Made by a program: the position numbers and the translations under genes
Assembly (NCBI RefSeq): GCF_008369935.1
Contig: NZ_VTUZ01000025.1
Span: 1-64,000, forward strand
Direction: 5' to 3'
Length of the DNA: 64,000 bases
Source of the DNA: Paraburkholderia panacisoli
GTDB taxonomy: Bacteria; Pseudomonadota; Gammaproteobacteria; Burkholderiales; Burkholderiaceae
In this document: in pieces, positions 44,194-54,570 of the stretch
Layout: each line of letters starts with the position of its first letter
Position numbering within the stretch: position 1 is the stretch's first letter
The notes under the pieces: generated by a model
What the model was told of the DNA's origin: nothing
The model's database searches: none
The model's input: only the letters and a program-made list of their open reading frames with translations

Positions 44194-45282
44194 CACGCGA
44201 CACGCGTTCTCCAACGCACCAAGGCACACCGGGTTAGCGCTTGCCGTTGGCGCCGGGCGCCATCGCCTTAACGCGGGATTCTGGCTTCGGTCGCCGCACG
44301 TGTACGCGTGCGGATTCCAGTCCTCGACGCCGGAATCGCTCACAGTGCTCCGCACTGAACCACGAGATCCACGCTCACGCGACAGTGCATCGTCTGAATC
44401 TCAACGCACGCAAGTCTTCGTCTGCTCTGCGCAAAACGTTGACAGCCTGGGCACTCGACTTGGTTTTTTATACGGCCCGAGAAACGCATCGATCAGCGCA
44501 TCTATCCGACAAACCATTCGCACTTTTTACGAGCGCCAACCGCGCTGCAGCGCGCACATTCGACGCATCGGGTTCGACACTGATCAGCAGTTCATGGCGC
44601 AGTGCTTAGACATTTTTAACTCATCGTTTTGTGTAACACTTTGACTCTGGCGGCAACCTCACGCCATATCGTCTGCGCAAGAACAACGCACGCCATTCTT
44701 CAAAGCCTGATCATGCGTTTACGCGAGGGTGACAACCTCTGCGCACGGCGTTTACTCTGTGCCACAAAAAATGCACGGAGAACAAGGGATGGCAGGATAG
44801 GCTACCGCCGGTTTTGGGCGCCATGCGCAATGCACTTCTACCAGATAAACATGGTCGCGGACTCAGTAACCTTGCGCTTTTCAACGAGCGCTCTCGCGTC
44901 GACCGGGATCCTGTTGCGCATACCGGTAGTGTGATCGATCAGATCCACGCGAACATCGAGAACTGTATTCGTGACCGCCGAATAGCTCGCCGTCTGCGGC
45001 GGCGTTAAGAGACTGAACGTGCGCTACGTCAGCCGGCCGGGCACGATGTCGACCGGGACTGCTTGCAAAGAACAGCGCGCTTTAGAGGAGTCGTCGCGGC
45101 CCGCGGTGTCGGCTAGTGCGATCATTGTTAGCTCGTCATCAGGTGGCCGCTTACGGAAAAGAGGACATTTGAACTTGCCTAAGTACGACACTACTTTGCT
45201 CCTACATCACGAAAAGTGATCATGTTAATTATGTCAAATTTTGTGGCAATGCCTCAAAAGTTTGCTGACGAAAACCGACTGT
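44194..45282. other. Gene-poor region, possible cis-acting site of the element
   Basis: I see no convincing gene. A hairpin CCGCACG-TGTACG-CGTGCGG lies at 44294-44313, directly followed by GGATTCC with a matching GGAATC about 18 bases on. From about 44600 the sequence turns AT-richer. The region could hold an oriT, oriV or centromere; no relaxase gene is in the window. Confidence 0.4.
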
Positions 45283-46767
45283 TTATTGCAATGTGGACTG
45301 GCTGGTTCGGCGTTCAAAAGCCGCTTTTGCTTGTTCCGCTGCGCGCTGCGCGTAATCATTCCATCCTCCGCCAAGCGCGAGAAAAACAGTCACTTGATCT
45401 GTAGCCACGGAACCAGCCGACGCCACAAGCTGCTGTTCACTCAGCGCCAACGATTTCTGAGCGGAGAGAAGATCCAGGAACGATGTCGCACCGCGCCGAT
45501 ACAGGTTGTTTGCCTGATCAAATGCGGTTTGATTGCTGTCGCGCGTGCGTTGCAATAAAGCGAGGTGGTCGAGTTCCCTCGCATAGCTGTCCAAGGTGGT
45601 TTCCGCCTCTTTCAGCGCAGTGAGTACCGCGTTTTCATACGTGGTCATTGCAAGATCGGCATTCGCGCCTGCTTCGCGCAGTTGTGCGCGAACGATCACC
45701 TGATTGGGAAAGGTCCATTGTAAAAGTGGCCCAACACTCCACGTGCGGGATGCTGCGCGTAGCGCATCCGGGACAGTAGAAGCGGCGCCTCCAATCGACA
45801 GACCGACGGTAATCTGCGGATAGAGGCTCGCCTCCGCGACACCAATATTTGCGGTAGCCGAGGCCAAGGCTCGTTCGGCCTCCAAAACGTCCGGCCGACG
45901 CCGCAGCAGCGCAAGGCCATCTCCCGCGGGGATAGGCCGCTCAAGTGTTGGAGGCTTTGTGCATTGCGATGCTTCCTGCGGATATTGGTCAGGTTGTCGA
46001 CCCAGAAGCGTCGCCAGCGCATACAGCGCTGCGGTGCGTTGTGCTTCAAGAGGGGGGACAGTCGCCTGGTCGGACTCAAGCTGTGCGCGGGCCCGCGTGA
46101 CATCAAGCTGACTGGTTTCGCCACCATCTGCGAGTCTCCTTGTCGCAGTGTACGTGTCTCTATCGACCTTGATCGTGCGTTTCGTTGCAACCAACGCGGC
46201 ATTTGCGTTGCAGACGTTAAGATAGGCCGTTAGCGTATTTGCAACGATCTGGATCTGGGTAGCCGCAAACGTGTATTGCTGTTCTTCGACGTTTGCCTGC
46301 GATGCTTCGACGGATCGTCGAATGCGCCCGAACAGATCGATTTCATACGATGCGCCAAGTGTGACCGCGACACTGTTGTAAACGTGCAGACCGAGTTCAC
46401 CGGGAATCGTGCTACGAGTGCGCTCGAGGCTCGCAGATACCGCTGTCGACGGCAATTGTTGAGCTGCGACCTGGTCAAGCAGCGATTGGGCGATCGACAA
46501 TCGCGACGCGGCAGCACGCAAATCACGATTTTCGCGTAGCGCAATCGCGATATAGTCGTTTAACGAAGCGTCCTGATAGAGTTCCCACCATCGATCGGGA
46601 GGCGATTCCAACGAAAACGCTGAACTGCGAGAAGCGTCGAATGTCGCCTGCAGAGCGGGACGTGTATAGTCCGGGCCCATCGGGTGAAATAGCGAACACC
46701 CACCGGCAAGTAATGCGCAAATCACCACCGCGACGATATGCGTCTGGACGATAACCGGACGGATCAT
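45283..46767 (-). CDS. NodT-family outer-membrane efflux lipoprotein
   Basis: TolC-like outer-membrane channel of 494 aa. The signal sequence ends in the lipobox LAGGC (Cys24). Two OEP repeats are visible, with LRRRPDVLEAERALASATANIGVAEASLYP in the middle, split here into LRRRPDVLEAERALA and ASLYPQITVGLSIGG, and YRRGATSFLDLLSAQKSL near the end. It starts at ATG 46767, overlapping the HlyD gene stop. With the HlyD, DUF1656 and FUSC proteins it forms a complete efflux route through both membranes, of the AaeAB/aromatic-acid type. Confidence 0.92.
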   Translation of the reverse strand: MIRPVIVQTHIVAVVICALLAGGCSLFHPMGPDYTRPALQATFDASRSSAFSLESPPDRWWELYQDASLNDYIAIALRENRDLRAAASRLSIAQSLLDQVAAQQLPSTAVSASLERTRSTIPGELGLHVYNSVAVTLGASYEIDLFGRIRRSVEASQANVEEQQYTFAATQIQIVANTLTAYLNVCNANAALVATKRTIKVDRDTYTATRRLADGGETSQLDVTRARAQLESDQATVPPLEAQRTAALYALATLLGRQPDQYPQEASQCTKPPTLERPIPAGDGLALLRRRPDVLEAERALASATANIGVAEASLYPQITVGLSIGGAASTVPDALRAASRTWSVGPLLQWTFPNQVIVRAQLREAGANADLAMTTYENAVLTALKEAETTLDSYARELDHLALLQRTRDSNQTAFDQANNLYRRGATSFLDLLSAQKSLALSEQQLVASAGSVATDQVTVFLALGGGWNDYAQRAAEQAKAAFERRTSQSTLQ

Positions 46768-47690
46768 GATCGTCCACTCGCCGGTAACGCTTTCGACGCG
46801 GCAGCACCAACCGACCGCTGCCGATCAGTCTTGTTCAAGATCGCGACGCTAGCTGAACGCCCCGGAATCAGGCCTCTGGTATCCGCATCTGAATCGATTC
46901 TGATCCGAACTGGAATACGCTGGGCGAGCCTCACCCAAGCGAAATTTGGAGCGATGCTTGGAAGCAAATTGCTCCCAATACTTGTATCAGAATCATTGAC
47001 CGCGCTAGTAACGCTTGTCACTGTACCATATAGCGATTTATTCGAACCCATGACGGCAATTTCCGCACGATCACCTGTGTGGATATATTCCAACTGCGTT
47101 TCCTGAAAGTAACCCTCTATGCGCAACGAATCTGTGTCGACGAGAGCAAGCAGCCCTTTGCCGGCTGTGGCATAGGCACCCGGCCGCAAATCGACGTATG
47201 TCACAATCCCATTGACTGGTGCACGGACGCTAGAACGACGCAGATCCAGTTCTGCGGATGCGAGCGCTGCCTGGTCCTGGTCGACTTCCGCACGCGCGGT
47301 GCGCAGCGCACTGTCTGCCTGTTCAATATTCTGTCTGGAGACAAGGTCCCGCAGTTGATGATTCCGGTTTGCTTGCTGACGTGCATAGATGAGAGTCGCT
47401 TGTGCACTTTCGAGATTCGCTTGCGCACGCTGAACCGCGATCATAAAACGTTCGGAGTCGACCTGGAACAGCAGGTCGCCTTTCTTAACCTTTTGATCAC
47501 TGACAACACTGACTGCCGTGACTAATCCGCTCACGTCTGTGGTCACCCCGACAATGTCCGCTCGGACATGACCATTGCGCGTTCGTGGATCGCGTTCGTA
47601 GTATGTCCAGATATACCATAGTGCACAAAGCCCAACGACAATGGCGATGATCGTGATGCTTGCACTGGCGATGCGTCGGATCGACTTCAT
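46764..47690 (-). CDS. HlyD-family membrane fusion protein (AaeA-like)
   Basis: Periplasmic adaptor of 308 aa. One N-terminal membrane anchor (ITIIAIVVGLCALWYIWTYY) is followed by the lipoyl/barrel-sandwich halves (ADIVGVTTDVSGLVTAVSV; RRSSVRAPVNGIVTYVDLRP) and an intervening alpha-helical hairpin. The size and the N-terminal signature RNGHVRADIV are those of EmrA/AaeA-type adaptors. The gene lies between DUF1656 and NodT genes. Confidence 0.92.
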   Translation of the reverse strand: MKSIRRIASASITIIAIVVGLCALWYIWTYYERDPRTRNGHVRADIVGVTTDVSGLVTAVSVVSDQKVKKGDLLFQVDSERFMIAVQRAQANLESAQATLIYARQQANRNHQLRDLVSRQNIEQADSALRTARAEVDQDQAALASAELDLRRSSVRAPVNGIVTYVDLRPGAYATAGKGLLALVDTDSLRIEGYFQETQLEYIHTGDRAEIAVMGSNKSLYGTVTSVTSAVNDSDTSIGSNLLPSIAPNFAWVRLAQRIPVRIRIDSDADTRGLIPGRSASVAILNKTDRQRSVGAAASKALPASGRS

Positions 47691-47728
47691 ATGTGCAGGC
47701 TACTGAAAATGCTATTTGTATAGCAAAT

Positions 47729-47953
47729 CTAAAAGAATAGAGGGAGGATCGTCTTACCTCCAAGCGTGAACAAAATTCCGGCCACGATGATGAAGTAAAG
47801 CGCTATATCGAATACGTTCCGGTGCGAGATGAAACCATATAGGTGAAAATCCACCATGAGTCGCTTCATGATTTGTAAAATGACAAACGAAGCCGCCGCC
47901 ACCAGAACCATCGGCGGAAGGAAAACACCGAAGAAATCGAGATCTGAACTCAT
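47729..47953 (-). CDS. DUF1656 small membrane protein (AaeX-like)
   Basis: A 74-aa inner-membrane protein with two helices (PPMVLVAAASFVILQIM and IALYFIIVAGILFTLGG). It is a constant companion of AaeA/AaeB-type efflux pumps, function unknown. It overlaps the FUSC gene stop by 4 bases and precedes the HlyD gene by 38. Confidence 0.88.
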   Translation of the reverse strand: MSSDLDFFGVFLPPMVLVAAASFVILQIMKRLMVDFHLYGFISHRNVFDIALYFIIVAGILFTLGGKTILPLFF

Positions 47954-49965
47954 GGATGCACCGGATTCGCAGTGACGCGCGGCTGCTTGATTTCTTCAAG
48001 CGCCACGCGCAATTCAATTAGAGCGCGCGCCGTAGCAGCGTCGCAGGTGTTACTTCCGAGCAACGTGTGCAGCGTTGCGTCTACCAGACTGCTCAACGAA
48101 TTGGTAACCCATGGACGTAGCGGATCCATCTTGGATGTCAGCGAATTCGCGAGCATGCACCTGATGGGTTCGAACACAGAACTCCGGTTGGACGACGCTC
48201 CTGCCCATCGGTGCAGCACATGAACACTCCTGCCAATTTGCAATTCACGCAACATCTGCGCACTGGCTTGGACAGTCGGCATAGCCGTCACCAACTTTGT
48301 CGCTCGACTCTCGAGAAAAGCGAATCTGTCGAGGACATCCAGCGAGAAACGTTTGATATCGCCTGCCAAGGGTATGTCGACGATATCCCGCAATTGGTTT
48401 CGATTGCGACATAACAGACCGCGTACAACATCGACGAAGGCGGGACGCTGGATCAACGTTTTAGCAATGACCGCGACGCCAATACCAATATAAAGTCCGA
48501 TGATGGAGTTCAGCAAACCATCGATAGAGATACCCGCTTGCCCATTGCCAATACGAAGCAGCGCCATAGGTAGGATCGCGAACAACACCCCTCCTTGCTG
48601 CTGCACGACGAGACCGAGCATGAACAGCGCCGGGAAGAGTGCAAGCGCCAACTCCCAAAAATCGTTGATCAATGGAAATACGATCTGGATATAGAAACCA
48701 ACCGTTATCATCGCAATGCCGGAAATCTTCGCTGGGTTAACGAGCGCCATTACGGGATCATCAGCCATTCCGGACGTCACACAGAAAGCGATACCCATCA
48801 GCATCGACAATGCCATCGTCGACGCATTCCAACCCGTGGCATTCCAAAGAATGCCCATCAGGAACGCATATAGGCCGATCGAAAGCACTCCCCGTATCGC
48901 GAAATTGATATCGACTTGACCGATCGTCGCGGGCATCGGGCGTCCCTCATGCCGCAATCGCCGGATCGCTTCGGAGTCACTTTCCTTCAACTGGTAGTCG
49001 TGTTGAATGCGTCGCCACCCTGTATAGATCGCTCGCAGATAGCGCAGATAACACAACTCGAAGGCCGCATCGATATCGTAGGGCGCGGACCATGCCGGTC
49101 GAATCCGCAGGCGTCGCTGCAATTCATCGGAACGCGTATCGTCGGGACAGTCCGCTTCAATCCAGCGCGCAAGATCTTCTCGTAGCGCGAGATTTTTGGG
49201 GAACCTCGCAGATGCGCCTATCGCGCGCTCCAGATCTGCAAACGTAGAGAGCACTGGCAAAATGCGCATTCCTCGTTCGAGGACGGCAACAAGCACACGA
49301 TAACGCCACGCATTTGTGAGACCTTCTTGCGACGCGCCGTCTGTCAGCGGCACAAGCTGGATTGCCCGCTGCACGATGCCGGAACGAATGCGCGGATCGT
49401 CCGATTTCGCGCGTAGCGCACCCACGGTCGCTGCGCGCAAATCCGTGAGCCATTGTTCGGCCACAGCCATCACATTGGATGATTGTCCGCGCGGGAAAAG
49501 CATCGCGTCGACGATCAAGTAGGCAAATACGGCTAGCAGCGCATCTTGAACACGCCCAACCGCCCGATCGAATGCTACATCGGGTGTAGCGATTCCAGGC
49601 ATTGCTACCAGAAGGCAAGTGACGCCGCTTAGCATGTATGCGTAGTAGCGTGGTCTCCGTTCTCTAAACGAACCCAAAGAGGTTGCCATCACAAACAGCG
49701 TCATCGCGACCAATTGGGCGGCCTGGGAGGTGGAAAACACTGCCGCAGAGATGACGCCTACTACCGCACCCGCAAGCGCACCGATCAGCAGATGGCCAGC
49801 TTTCAGCCGCGTTTGTCCGCCGGAGGGCTGGATCAGCACGTACACGATAGTCATCGACCAATAGGGGTATCCGAAATCCTGCCAGAACGCTATGCCCAAT
49901 GCCATGATGGCTGAGATGTACAACCTTAACGAGTAGAATGCCTTTTCTCGCAGTAGTGTGAACAT
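47950..49965 (-). CDS. FUSC-family inner-membrane efflux protein (AaeB-like)
   Basis: Inner-membrane pump of 671 aa with two sets of about five membrane helices (N-terminal SLRLYISAIMALGIAFWQ; second set from about residue 355) separated by a cytoplasmic domain. The pattern and WSMTIVYVLIQPSGGQTR are typical of aromatic carboxylic acid exporters (AaeB). It is first in the efflux operon FUSC-DUF1656-HlyD-NodT. Its place beside an aromatic catabolic cluster suggests relief from toxic acid intermediates (inference). Confidence 0.92.
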   Translation of the reverse strand: MFTLLREKAFYSLRLYISAIMALGIAFWQDFGYPYWSMTIVYVLIQPSGGQTRLKAGHLLIGALAGAVVGVISAAVFSTSQAAQLVAMTLFVMATSLGSFRERRPRYYAYMLSGVTCLLVAMPGIATPDVAFDRAVGRVQDALLAVFAYLIVDAMLFPRGQSSNVMAVAEQWLTDLRAATVGALRAKSDDPRIRSGIVQRAIQLVPLTDGASQEGLTNAWRYRVLVAVLERGMRILPVLSTFADLERAIGASARFPKNLALREDLARWIEADCPDDTRSDELQRRLRIRPAWSAPYDIDAAFELCYLRYLRAIYTGWRRIQHDYQLKESDSEAIRRLRHEGRPMPATIGQVDINFAIRGVLSIGLYAFLMGILWNATGWNASTMALSMLMGIAFCVTSGMADDPVMALVNPAKISGIAMITVGFYIQIVFPLINDFWELALALFPALFMLGLVVQQQGGVLFAILPMALLRIGNGQAGISIDGLLNSIIGLYIGIGVAVIAKTLIQRPAFVDVVRGLLCRNRNQLRDIVDIPLAGDIKRFSLDVLDRFAFLESRATKLVTAMPTVQASAQMLRELQIGRSVHVLHRWAGASSNRSSVFEPIRCMLANSLTSKMDPLRPWVTNSLSSLVDATLHTLLGSNTCDAATARALIELRVALEEIKQPRVTANPVHP

Positions 49966-50161
49966 GAGTCAACCAGATCCAGGTGGTAAGAATTGATCGC
50001 AACGAGTTATAGAAGACCGGTGCGCATCAGCAACCGCCACTAGTGGCATGCGATGAACCTGTCTTGCGCATTGACGGCGTGCAACCCGCAAGGAAGTAGC
50101 CAACGTAGATTGATCGCCGCGCTGGGTTCAGTGCAAGGGGCGCTCGGTCCATCGCAGTAAA

Positions 50162-51595
50162 TCAATACTTTGCCTGCTGGCTTCGAAAACTATCCTTTTC
50201 TTCTGATAAAGCAAGACTATTCGTTTGGAATACTCCAAGGCTTTCGACGTCTTCGAGTCGTTGCCCTTTTGTCTCGAGTGCGAATACCGAAGCGACCGCT
50301 CCGCAGACCGCGACTATGGAAAATGCGCAAAACACTGCCGACACACCGAAGTGCGGTAACACGTTTCCGATTATCACTGGCCCTAGCGCTGCGCAGATTC
50401 GCAGTATCGAACTGGCGACCCCCGTTCCAAGCGCACGCACCTCAGTGGGATAAATTTCCGGCGTGTACAGATAGACGAGCAACGCGTTGGTATTCAGCGC
50501 TGCGTATGCGACTGTCGCGCAGACGACAACAAACACAATATTTGTAGACTCGTGCCACCACAGCGATCCGAGAGCCGCCGCGGCCGTCATAAAAGCAACG
50601 ACAAAGCAGTTCCGACGACCGACAACGTCGACAGAGAGGGCGCAAAGCAGGCACGCGACTAATCCAAAAAAGCTGGCAATAAGCGAAGCGTACAATGAAT
50701 CAGACAGGCTTAGATGGTAGTACTTTCTGTAGAGCGTCGGGAGCCAGCTAACTACGCCATAGTTGACAAGGCCAGTCACGGCCCAGATTACCCAAACCAC
50801 AATTGTCCTGCCGCGATAGACGCGCGACACAAGCAAACCTATGCCGGACTTTGAGTTTCGCGTGCAAAAGAATTCCTCTCGTGGCTGGCGCTCCCGGTGA
50901 GAGTAACCCTTCGCGCCCGTCATCACTCGCATCGCATTCTCTGCCGCCTTATATTGCCCCCGGGAAACAAGCCATCTGGGACTTTCCGGTAGAATGCGCC
51001 ACATCGCGACGGATAAAATGAGCGGCACGCCTCCAATGAAAAAGAGTGGTCGCCAACCGAAGCGCGGGACCAGCCAACTAGCGAGAGAAGCGGTCACGAG
51101 CAGGCCGATCACGAAGCTGAGTTCATACAATAGAAATGTCTTGCCTCGTTTTTTTCCTACCGCGATTTCATTAATGTACGTGGCCGCAACAGGTATCTGC
51201 CCGCCGATTGCAATTCCCTGAATGAATCGCAGAGTGCAGAGAACCACGTAAGACTGTGCAAATCCACAGCCAATGCCGACTATCGCCATAATGGCGATTG
51301 CTATGCTAGCGGTTTTGACTCGTCCAAACCGTTCCGCGGCAGCGCCGAACATGATCGCGCCGATAATCTGGCCGACAAAGCCGGCGGTGATGAGTACACC
51401 GACCTCGGGTGGTGACAGGCGCCAGGCCTCCATGAGCACGGGGATGGCATACGCAATCGACAACATATCGAACGCGTCAAAGAACGTTGCGGCGCCCATC
51501 ATCAATCGAGCTTTTCTATAGAACCGCACCGTGTCCGACGACTCCAGCTTCATCAGGATCGCTTCCCTGCGCTCCTCGAGGGGAATATTGCTCAT
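50162..51595 (-). CDS. MFS transporter (sugar/aromatic acid porter type)
   Basis: A 477-aa carrier with 12 predicted membrane helices. MFS signatures include GAAAERFGRVKTA after helix 2, RFIQGIAIGGQIPVAATYI, and YTPEIYPTEVRALGTG in helices 10-11. ATG 51595 (MSNIPLEERREAIL), preceded by GAGGAGAC, is chosen over an upstream in-frame ATG that would run into the DapA-like gene. It probably imports the substrate of the neighbouring catabolic genes. Confidence 0.88.
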   Translation of the reverse strand: MSNIPLEERREAILMKLESSDTVRFYRKARLMMGAATFFDAFDMLSIAYAIPVLMEAWRLSPPEVGVLITAGFVGQIIGAIMFGAAAERFGRVKTASIAIAIMAIVGIGCGFAQSYVVLCTLRFIQGIAIGGQIPVAATYINEIAVGKKRGKTFLLYELSFVIGLLVTASLASWLVPRFGWRPLFFIGGVPLILSVAMWRILPESPRWLVSRGQYKAAENAMRVMTGAKGYSHRERQPREEFFCTRNSKSGIGLLVSRVYRGRTIVVWVIWAVTGLVNYGVVSWLPTLYRKYYHLSLSDSLYASLIASFFGLVACLLCALSVDVVGRRNCFVVAFMTAAAALGSLWWHESTNIVFVVVCATVAYAALNTNALLVYLYTPEIYPTEVRALGTGVASSILRICAALGPVIIGNVLPHFGVSAVFCAFSIVAVCGAVASVFALETKGQRLEDVESLGVFQTNSLALSEEKDSFRSQQAKY

Positions 51596-51623
51596 GCGCG
51601 TCTCCTCGGTGTGAAGGTCTACG

Positions 51624-52643
51624 TCACTGACCTGACGCAGCGACTGTCCATCCAAACCGGACGAGTTGCATATCAAGGTCGTCGCGAACATTCAAGCCAG
51701 CACGACGAAGCAATTCCAGGCACGTCGTGACCTCCAGCAGAGTCGGCGAAGGAAGCGGAGGCCGCATTGATGGGTTGTCAACCAACCCTCGCAACCAGCT
51801 TGCGAGACGGTAGCGGATATGCAGTCGGCCCCATTCGTCGTAAACCCACTCCTGCAGCTGTCGCAGCCCTCCTTCCCATATCGCGTTAGCCTTTTGCAGG
51901 TCTCCAGATTCCCACGCTTCGATATGAGCGAGCATCGGTTCCAGCGCGTAACACCATGCACCACACACCGTTCCGTCCATCTGCGAAGAAGCAAGATTCT
52001 CATGAAAGAAATGTGCTGCCGCTCCCATGAGCCCAACCTCGGGACGACTGTCTCGAAGGGCACGGGCAATTCGCCGATAGCCGTCATACGAGTACGTCAT
52101 TTTCCAGCCGATGATATTCGGTATCGCGTTGCAGATATGCACCGCCGTTTCCGCTGGCAGACCAATGCCGTACTTCGGAGAGGGCGGCCCAATCGGGTGG
52201 GTAAGAATGGGAAGATTGACAGACCGGTCCTGAGCCTTGATCTGGTCTAGCCATACATCGGGATAGCGAAGCGGGTCCCAGTTATAGGTGATGTCCATCG
52301 CGCCACCGGGCGGAATCACGAAAATCCCATCGACGCCTAGGTCCTTTGCGTCGCGCGTTGTCTCGACAAGTTCACTAGTGGTGGGAGCATATACGCCTGC
52401 GAATACCGGAAGCTTTCGGTCGACTTCCTCCAGAACAATCTCAATGGCGCGTTGCTTTTCCTCCCCACTCATGTAGAACACTTCGCCCGCCTCGGGATTA
52501 ACGATCAATCCGCCTCGACTTGCGAAGGGCGAGTTCAGGAAATATCGAGTAAAGCGCCGGATACCATCCTCGTCGAGCGAAAAATCCACTTTCGTGGGGA
52601 GCAACATCGCCACAAAAAACCGCTTGGCGTAATCGTGTGCCAT
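51624..52643 (-). CDS. Dihydrodipicolinate synthase (DapA)-family lyase
   Basis: A class I aldolase-superfamily protein of 339 aa. The Schiff-base Lys is in IGWKMTYSYDGY, and the family barrel segments GVYAPTTSELVETTRDAKDLG and GVDGIFVIPPGG are clear. The length exceeds DapA (about 290), closer to catabolic members such as hydratase-aldolases. With a transporter and meta-cleavage genes around it, a role in splitting a side chain into pyruvate is possible but unproven. ATG 52643 has GGAGGTGCGA directly upstream. Confidence 0.8.
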   Translation of the reverse strand: MAHDYAKRFFVAMLLPTKVDFSLDEDGIRRFTRYFLNSPFASRGGLIVNPEAGEVFYMSGEEKQRAIEIVLEEVDRKLPVFAGVYAPTTSELVETTRDAKDLGVDGIFVIPPGGAMDITYNWDPLRYPDVWLDQIKAQDRSVNLPILTHPIGPPSPKYGIGLPAETAVHICNAIPNIIGWKMTYSYDGYRRIARALRDSRPEVGLMGAAAHFFHENLASSQMDGTVCGAWCYALEPMLAHIEAWESGDLQKANAIWEGGLRQLQEWVYDEWGRLHIRYRLASWLRGLVDNPSMRPPLPSPTLLEVTTCLELLRRAGLNVRDDLDMQLVRFGWTVAASGQ

Positions 52644-52807
52644 TCGCACCTCCATATTGGTAACGGGTTCTACAGCAAAGCTCCCTACGAGGGTATCGTC
52701 AACAACAGGCTTTCGCTCGCACTAGCCACACTGACGCTTGGTGCGCGCTTCCATCAAGTCGCTGCCACTTGTCGAGCCTTTCTGGACGTCCGGTCGCACC
52801 ACTCGTG

Positions 52808-54241
52808 TTAGTCGACCGCCTTCACGAGTTCCTCGATCACCTTCTTTGCGTCTCCGAAAACCATCATCGTCTTATCCAAATAGAACAGTTCGTTGTCGAG
52901 TCCCGCGTAACCAGCCGCCATCGAACGCTTGTTAACAATGATTGATCGTGATTTGTAGGCATCCAGAATCGGCATACCTGCGATTGGAGAACCTGGATCC
53001 GTCTTGGCTGCGGGGTTAACAACGTCGTTTGCCCCAAGAACCAGAACCACGTCTGTCTGACCGAAGTCGGGGTTGATGTCCTCCATCTCATGGACCTGCT
53101 CATATGGAACCTCTGCCTCGGCCAGCAACACGTTCATATGGCCAGGCATGCGACCAGCGACAGGATGAATTGCGTACTTCACCGCAATTCCCTTTCCAGC
53201 TAGTTTTTCCGTAAGCTCCTTGAGTGCATGCTGCGCCCGGGCGACTGCAAGTCCGTAGCCCGGAACAATGATTACGGACTCAGCGTTTTGCAACATGAAA
53301 GCCGCGTCGTCCGCTGACCCCTGCTTTACCGAACGGTTCGCTCCCTGGCTAGAGCCTGCGGTTACGGCACTCGCCCCACCCAAACCACCGAGCAGCACAT
53401 TGAAGAACGACCGGTTCATCGCCCGGCACATGATGTACGAGAGGATTGCACCCGAGGAACCAACCAGCGAGCCGGCCACGATCAGCATGGGGTTGTTCAA
53501 TGAGAATCCGATACCAGCAGCAGCCCAGCCGGAGTACGAATTCAGCATCGAAACCACAACTGGCATATCGGCGCCACCGATCGGAATGATGATGAGCACG
53601 CCGAGTACGAAAGCAGCCAATGACAATACAAGGAAGGTCGACCAGTGCTGCGTCCACACAAACGTAGCTCCGCAGGCCAAAATGGCAAGCAACAACAGCA
53701 GGTTAAGCCAATGCTGGCCCTTGTACTGAATAGGTGCGCCCTGAAATAGCCGAAACTTGTAACGCCCCGACAGCTTGCCAAAGGCGATAACAGAGCCAGA
53801 GAAGGTAACCGCTCCCACCAGCGATCCGAGTGCGAGTTCGACGCGATTGCCGTACGGAATTTCTCTATCAACGGTCAAGATACCGAATGCTGAGGGATCG
53901 GACACGATCGCAAACGCGATACAGACTGCCGCGAGCCCGATAAGCGAGTGCATTGCCGCGACGAGTTCCGGCATCTTGGTCATTTCGACACGAGCCGCAA
54001 CCAGAGCGCCAACTGCCCCTCCCGCGAGCAAACCGACAATGACAAGCGGGAAGCCAAGGCCTATCGCGCTGCTACCGCTCTGTACGATCAGAATCCCCGT
54101 CGTCAGGATAGCGATCGCCATGCCGGTCATTCCAAACATGTTTCCGAGACGTGCAGTTTTCGGATGAGACAGACCTTTTAATGCCTGGATGAAACAGACA
54201 GACGCCACCAGGTAGAGAAGTGTTGATACGTTTGCGCTCAT
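52808..54241 (-). CDS. pntB: NAD(P) transhydrogenase subunit beta
   Basis: Proton-translocating transhydrogenase subunit of 477 aa with about nine membrane helices, then the NADP-binding dIII domain (VIIVPGYGLAVARAQHALKE, HPVAGRMPGHMNVLLAEAEV, DVVLVLGANDVVNPAA). It couples the proton gradient to NADPH formation from NADH. It overlaps pntAB by 4 bases. All three subunits are together and in order, so the complex is complete. Confidence 0.95.
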   Translation of the reverse strand: MSANVSTLLYLVASVCFIQALKGLSHPKTARLGNMFGMTGMAIAILTTGILIVQSGSSAIGLGFPLVIVGLLAGGAVGALVAARVEMTKMPELVAAMHSLIGLAAVCIAFAIVSDPSAFGILTVDREIPYGNRVELALGSLVGAVTFSGSVIAFGKLSGRYKFRLFQGAPIQYKGQHWLNLLLLLAILACGATFVWTQHWSTFLVLSLAAFVLGVLIIIPIGGADMPVVVSMLNSYSGWAAAGIGFSLNNPMLIVAGSLVGSSGAILSYIMCRAMNRSFFNVLLGGLGGASAVTAGSSQGANRSVKQGSADDAAFMLQNAESVIIVPGYGLAVARAQHALKELTEKLAGKGIAVKYAIHPVAGRMPGHMNVLLAEAEVPYEQVHEMEDINPDFGQTDVVLVLGANDVVNPAAKTDPGSPIAGMPILDAYKSRSIIVNKRSMAAGYAGLDNELFYLDKTMMVFGDAKKVIEELVKAVD

Positions 54242-54561
54242 TCCGCTCTGCTCCCTTTACCACTAGCCTTGGCCTCTTTCTTCCTGAACATCTCGAGCAT
54301 CCGTCTTGTGACGAGAAATCCTCCGGCGACGTTCACCGACGCAAGCGCGACCGCAATCACGCCAAAGGCTTTCGCACCGATGCCAACAGTAAGTCCGGCA
54401 GCCAGCATGGCGCCCACGACAACGATTGCCGAGATGGCATTCGTTACAGCCATCAAAGGCGTGTGTAGTGCTGGGGTGACGGTCCACACGACGTGATACC
54501 CGACGTAGATCGCAAGAACAAACGTAATCAAATTTGTAATGGTATGGTTCACGACTTCCAT
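54238..54561 (-). CDS. pntAB: NAD(P) transhydrogenase subunit alpha, membrane part
   Basis: A 107-aa dII-type membrane subunit with three helices (LITFVLAIYVGYHVVW; AISAIVVVGAMLAAGL; FGVIAVALASVNVAGGFLV), as found where PntA is split in two. It lies between pntAA and pntB and has a GGAG-type site upstream. Confidence 0.92.
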   Translation of the reverse strand: MEVVNHTITNLITFVLAIYVGYHVVWTVTPALHTPLMAVTNAISAIVVVGAMLAAGLTVGIGAKAFGVIAVALASVNVAGGFLVTRRMLEMFRKKEAKASGKGSRAE

Positions 54562-54570
54562 GACTTCTCC

